64,000 bases of DNA from Heliocidaris erythrogramma (lineage: Eukaryota; Echinodermata; Echinoidea; Camarodonta; Echinometridae): the NCBI GenBank assembly GCA_025617745.1, contig CM046857.1, positions 26,010,094 to 26,074,093 of the forward strand, given 5' to 3'. The translations under genes were made by a program, and so were the position numbers. Below the pieces are notes generated by a model, which was given only the letters and a program-made list of their open reading frames with translations, ran no database searches and was not told the origin of the DNA. Below are positions 61,081 to 64,000 of this stretch, piece after piece. Within the stretch, counting starts at the first letter, position 1. The number at the start of each line of letters is the position of its first letter.

Positions 61081-62699
61081 CCACTACATGTACAATGTCA
61101 TGTACATGTACATGTAGGGCCTTGTATTTTGTTCAATCTTAATCAGTTAGCTCTGATCAAAATTTGTTCATATGGTCCCAAAGTTGTTAAATAGAAAGTG
61201 TCATGTAAAATGTATTCTTCTCTTAAAACTATTTATCAATGGGTGACGAAGGATAACTACTGACAGAATATTCATGTTTCTTATTTGTACGAGACAGGGA
61301 ATACATCATGTACATGTAATAACTGATTGCATTTCTCTTGTGTGCTACATGTACATGTATTTGTAAACTGAAATATGTATGATATACGGTAATATAAATG
61401 ATTCATTTTCCTATTTCATGACAATTCATTAGGCGTACATTTGAAAATGCATGTACACATCTACATGTACATGTACTTACATACTATATGTATGTGAAAA
61501 AGTGAAAGTTATCAGCTGTTTTCTTCTAAACCTACATACATTATGGAAGATACAGTATGTACAAGTTAACAAGTCACAAAGTATGACAATATCTCTTGAA
61601 GACTTGAAGAATCTGGACAGTCTCTTAATATCCGTAGTCTATAAATGTTTAAAAAAAAAAAAGAAAAAAAAAAGACAGCTGGGAGACAGTGTCTACATAT
61701 AATTGTCTAACTTTTGCTTGTGAGTGTTCATTAATGCATTGAAATTGCATTTTTGGGGGGTCTTTTGTACTCCATACAAACACAAATATTACAAGGCGCA
61801 AGACTCTAGCACCTTTAGGCACATTACATGTACCATGTTTACAACCGAGAGGTAAATAAATTTTTCAATGTTATCTGTTATTAAAAGTAAAACCATTCAA
61901 CTCTGAACCCTCTTTCATATCAACCAGCACTACTGTACATGTATATCCACAGGCATTAAAGAGTCGTTTTTATTCAAACTGACATACAAAGGCAAATTAG
62001 GTGAGCATCATTGCAGCGACACAATCGATAAAGCACCCCCAACGAAGTCCCTACTATGCATGCTCCATTGGAGTGCGTCTATAGAAATCATCCCTTTCAT
62101 CCATTCCCTGTATTAACAATTGAACCTTTTCTGGCGAAGGTCATTCCCTTTGACAATAAAATTCAGAAATATTGATCCCGGTTCTAGGGAGTTGCCTTTA
62201 AATGTAGGTGTGTTTTGGTGCGGGGTGAATCATACTTGGCTTTTGTCATCTGTGAATGATATCATCTCGTACATGTATAACTGTCATCTCCATCAATAAT
62301 GTAGAGTGTTTCTGACTCCACCTGGAAACTAGTAAACTACATGTAATTCTTTGCCTCATGAAATTCTCTGATCTTACATGTGTACGAAATTCTCAGTTGT
62401 TTTTCGATATATTGAAATTATTGTTTGTTTAATACATGTACACACATGAAGGAGAGACTGCAAAGAGATGTTTGAGAATCTGCCGACAGTGTTCATTTCT
62501 CACATGTAGCAAATGAACAGTTAGTGGGTATTCATCCTTCCAGAAATTTAATGATTAAATAAGACTAGAGAGTACAATGTACATGTAATAGGCTATAAAA
62601 TGTCAACAATTGACTTTACAAGTGTGTTAAACCACAATACTGTGTGAGATTGAATGGTTTAACTACAGAGCTGAAATATCTGCAAATCGTTGAAAATAT

Positions 62700-62935
62700 A
62701 CGAGAGAAAGAAATGGAGGAAGAGAGATAGAGAGAGAGAGTGATGGAGCCAAAGAACAAGAAATGAAAATGAGGAGAAAAGGAGTCAGAGCAGAAGAGTG
62801 TGAGAAGAGAAGAGAAAGAGAAAAGACAAGAAGAGAAAGGGAAAATAAGTGAGGGCAAGAGAGAGAGAGAGAGAGAAGAAAAAGAAAATGAATAAAAGGA
62901 GAGAGGGAGAGAGAAGACAGAAGGAAAGAAAATAT
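62700..62935 (+). repeat. Polypurine tract
   Basis: About 235 bases nearly free of pyrimidines on plus (AGAGAGAAAG variants). The minus-strand frames across it are low-complexity artefacts. Confidence 0.9.
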
Positions 62936-62992
62936 AAATGTTCCTGGATCATTTTTGGAAAAGGTACATGTACATGTAGTGTCACTTTCATT

Positions 62993-63622
62993 CAAAGGGC
63001 AATCCAACCTTGGTAATTACTAATAAGATGATTTGTGTCAAAGCAGAAAAATAAAAAAAACAGGATGGCGAAAGTTTGAAAGAAATGGGACAAAGAATAA
63101 TAAAGTTATGAATGAACGAATCACTACAATCATCTCCAAATGTATGCGAATCTCAAATTGGCAATTTGGTGATTCGATTGTGACATATTAGCGGTCAACT
63201 CTGCCATCTGTCTACACAAAAATATCATTAATTTGAGGTTTTCATCTTTTCCTTGGAGGTAGTACTCTATACATTTATACATGTATGTACGTCCTCATGA
63301 AAGCAAAAGATCACATTGAGTAACATAAAAAAATACTTTCTAGTCATTTTGTTTGTAGCAAATGAAGTTGTCTGCCACTAAATTTAGTGGCATTACTGAT
63401 TCAGCCTATTTGAAATCCCCATACATGTAATAATAATAATAATAATCTATAGCTGTTTCTTATTAAAGCACCTTTAACTGACCAGAGCGCTTACAGTGAT
63501 TACAACTTTCAAAAATTCATACATGTAATCTTCTTATTGCTTGTACGACTTCATTCAAACTTTCAACAATCTGTTTCTTAACAACTTGCCATTAATCCAT
63601 TAAGCTTGGATTTCCCTTTAAA
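62993..63622. mobile_element. Inverted-repeat element, copy 2 of the 5399 family
   Basis: Left CAAAGGGCAATCCAACCTTGG, right AGCTTGGATTTCCCTTTAAA. Interior GATGGCGAAAGTTTGAAAGA matches 43635-43654. The (AAT)n-AGCTGTTTCTTATTAAAGC repeat (63425-63505) is nested inside. Confidence 0.7.
63425..63505 (+). repeat. ATAATAGCTGTTTCTTATAAAGCGC repeat, copy 2
   Basis: Matches 17505-17590, nested in the element above. Confidence 0.6.
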
Positions 63623-64000
63623 GTAATATTTCACCATGTAAATGTCCATGTATACCATTTGATGTATTGTGCAAATGTACACGTATGTACATGTACATGT
63701 ATACCATTTGAAGTATGTGTAAATGTACGTGCCTTTCTACTAAAATAATTCCCCCCATCTTATCCAATAGCTATTTCCCAGGGATGTTAATATCAATTAA
63801 TCCATTGAGAGACTGCCGAGCATGTCAATTACTTAGTCCAACACTAGCAAAGAAGAATTGAACAAAGAAACTACATGTACATGCACCAGAGTCATTAGAA
63901 TCACAAACAGCATCCCGCTGCATACAGCACCTGTGATGGTTGCAATGGTTGCCGTAGTGACAGCCTGGTACGAAGCCGTAGCTATGGAAACGTGTGTGTG

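Larger units (their letters stand above)
60401..64000. other. Upstream delphilin intron or intergenic DNA; no exon found
   Basis: No frame resembling the expected first PDZ domain appears on the minus strand. Content is AT-rich DNA, TACATG arrays, a polypurine tract and repeats listed separately. Since exon a starts in phase 0 without an ATG, the gene continues beyond this side. Confidence 0.6.

Overview
This window is animal nuclear DNA. Genes are split by many GT-AG introns, intergenic DNA is AT-rich, and mobile-element debris is everywhere. The palindromic word TACATGTA / GTACATGTAC is unusually frequent. The two host genes are clear bilaterian orthologues. That, the DIRS-type retrotransposon and the repeat texture point to a marine deuterostome, most likely an echinoderm such as a sea urchin. 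The species assignment is inference.

Layout. (1) Bases 1 to about 1140: 3' end of a dead non-LTR retrotransposon. (2) 1208-13079, plus strand: a complete 12-exon F8A1/HAP40 gene (huntingtin-associated protein 40), reconstructed as an uninterrupted 318-codon frame. Intron 1 carries a roughly 3.1 kb imperfect palindrome (1464-4540). Intron 9 carries a 300 bp tandem duplication that copies the end of exon 9 with its splice donor. (3) 13080-19730: convergent 3' ends of the two genes plus small dispersed repeats. (4) 19731-60400, minus strand: 27 coding exons of a delphilin (GRID2IP) orthologue, in frame throughout (1205 codons plus stop). They encode harmonin-homology domain, PDZ, harmonin-homology domain, a long disordered linker, FH1 and FH2. 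The 5' end (expected first PDZ) lies beyond the right edge. (5) 27632-33434, inside the delphilin intron between FH1 and the body of FH2: a 5.8 kb DIRS-like tyrosine-recombinase retrotransposon with inverted termini and an internal complementary region, broken by stops and a frameshift. (6) Other introns hold miniature inverted-repeat elements, a tRNA-derived insert, tandem arrays and a hairpin resembling a microRNA precursor. (7) 60401-64000: upstream delphilin intron or intergenic DNA with repeats and no recognisable exon.

The two host genes are tail-to-tail neighbours with no evident functional link. F8A/HAP40 is the stable partner of huntingtin. Delphilin is a formin scaffold that joins PDZ-based membrane-protein binding to actin assembly. 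Seven consecutive linker exons of delphilin are all phase 1-1 and multiples of three, so they could be skipped independently. A phase-compatible alternative terminal exon (36930-37099) would remove FH1-FH2. The strongest unexplained structures are the intron-1 palindrome with its relocated hairpin module, the 51.5 kb hairpin, two element families whose hairpin stems differ in a paired way between copies, and the 47 bp direct repeat around a tRNA-like insert.
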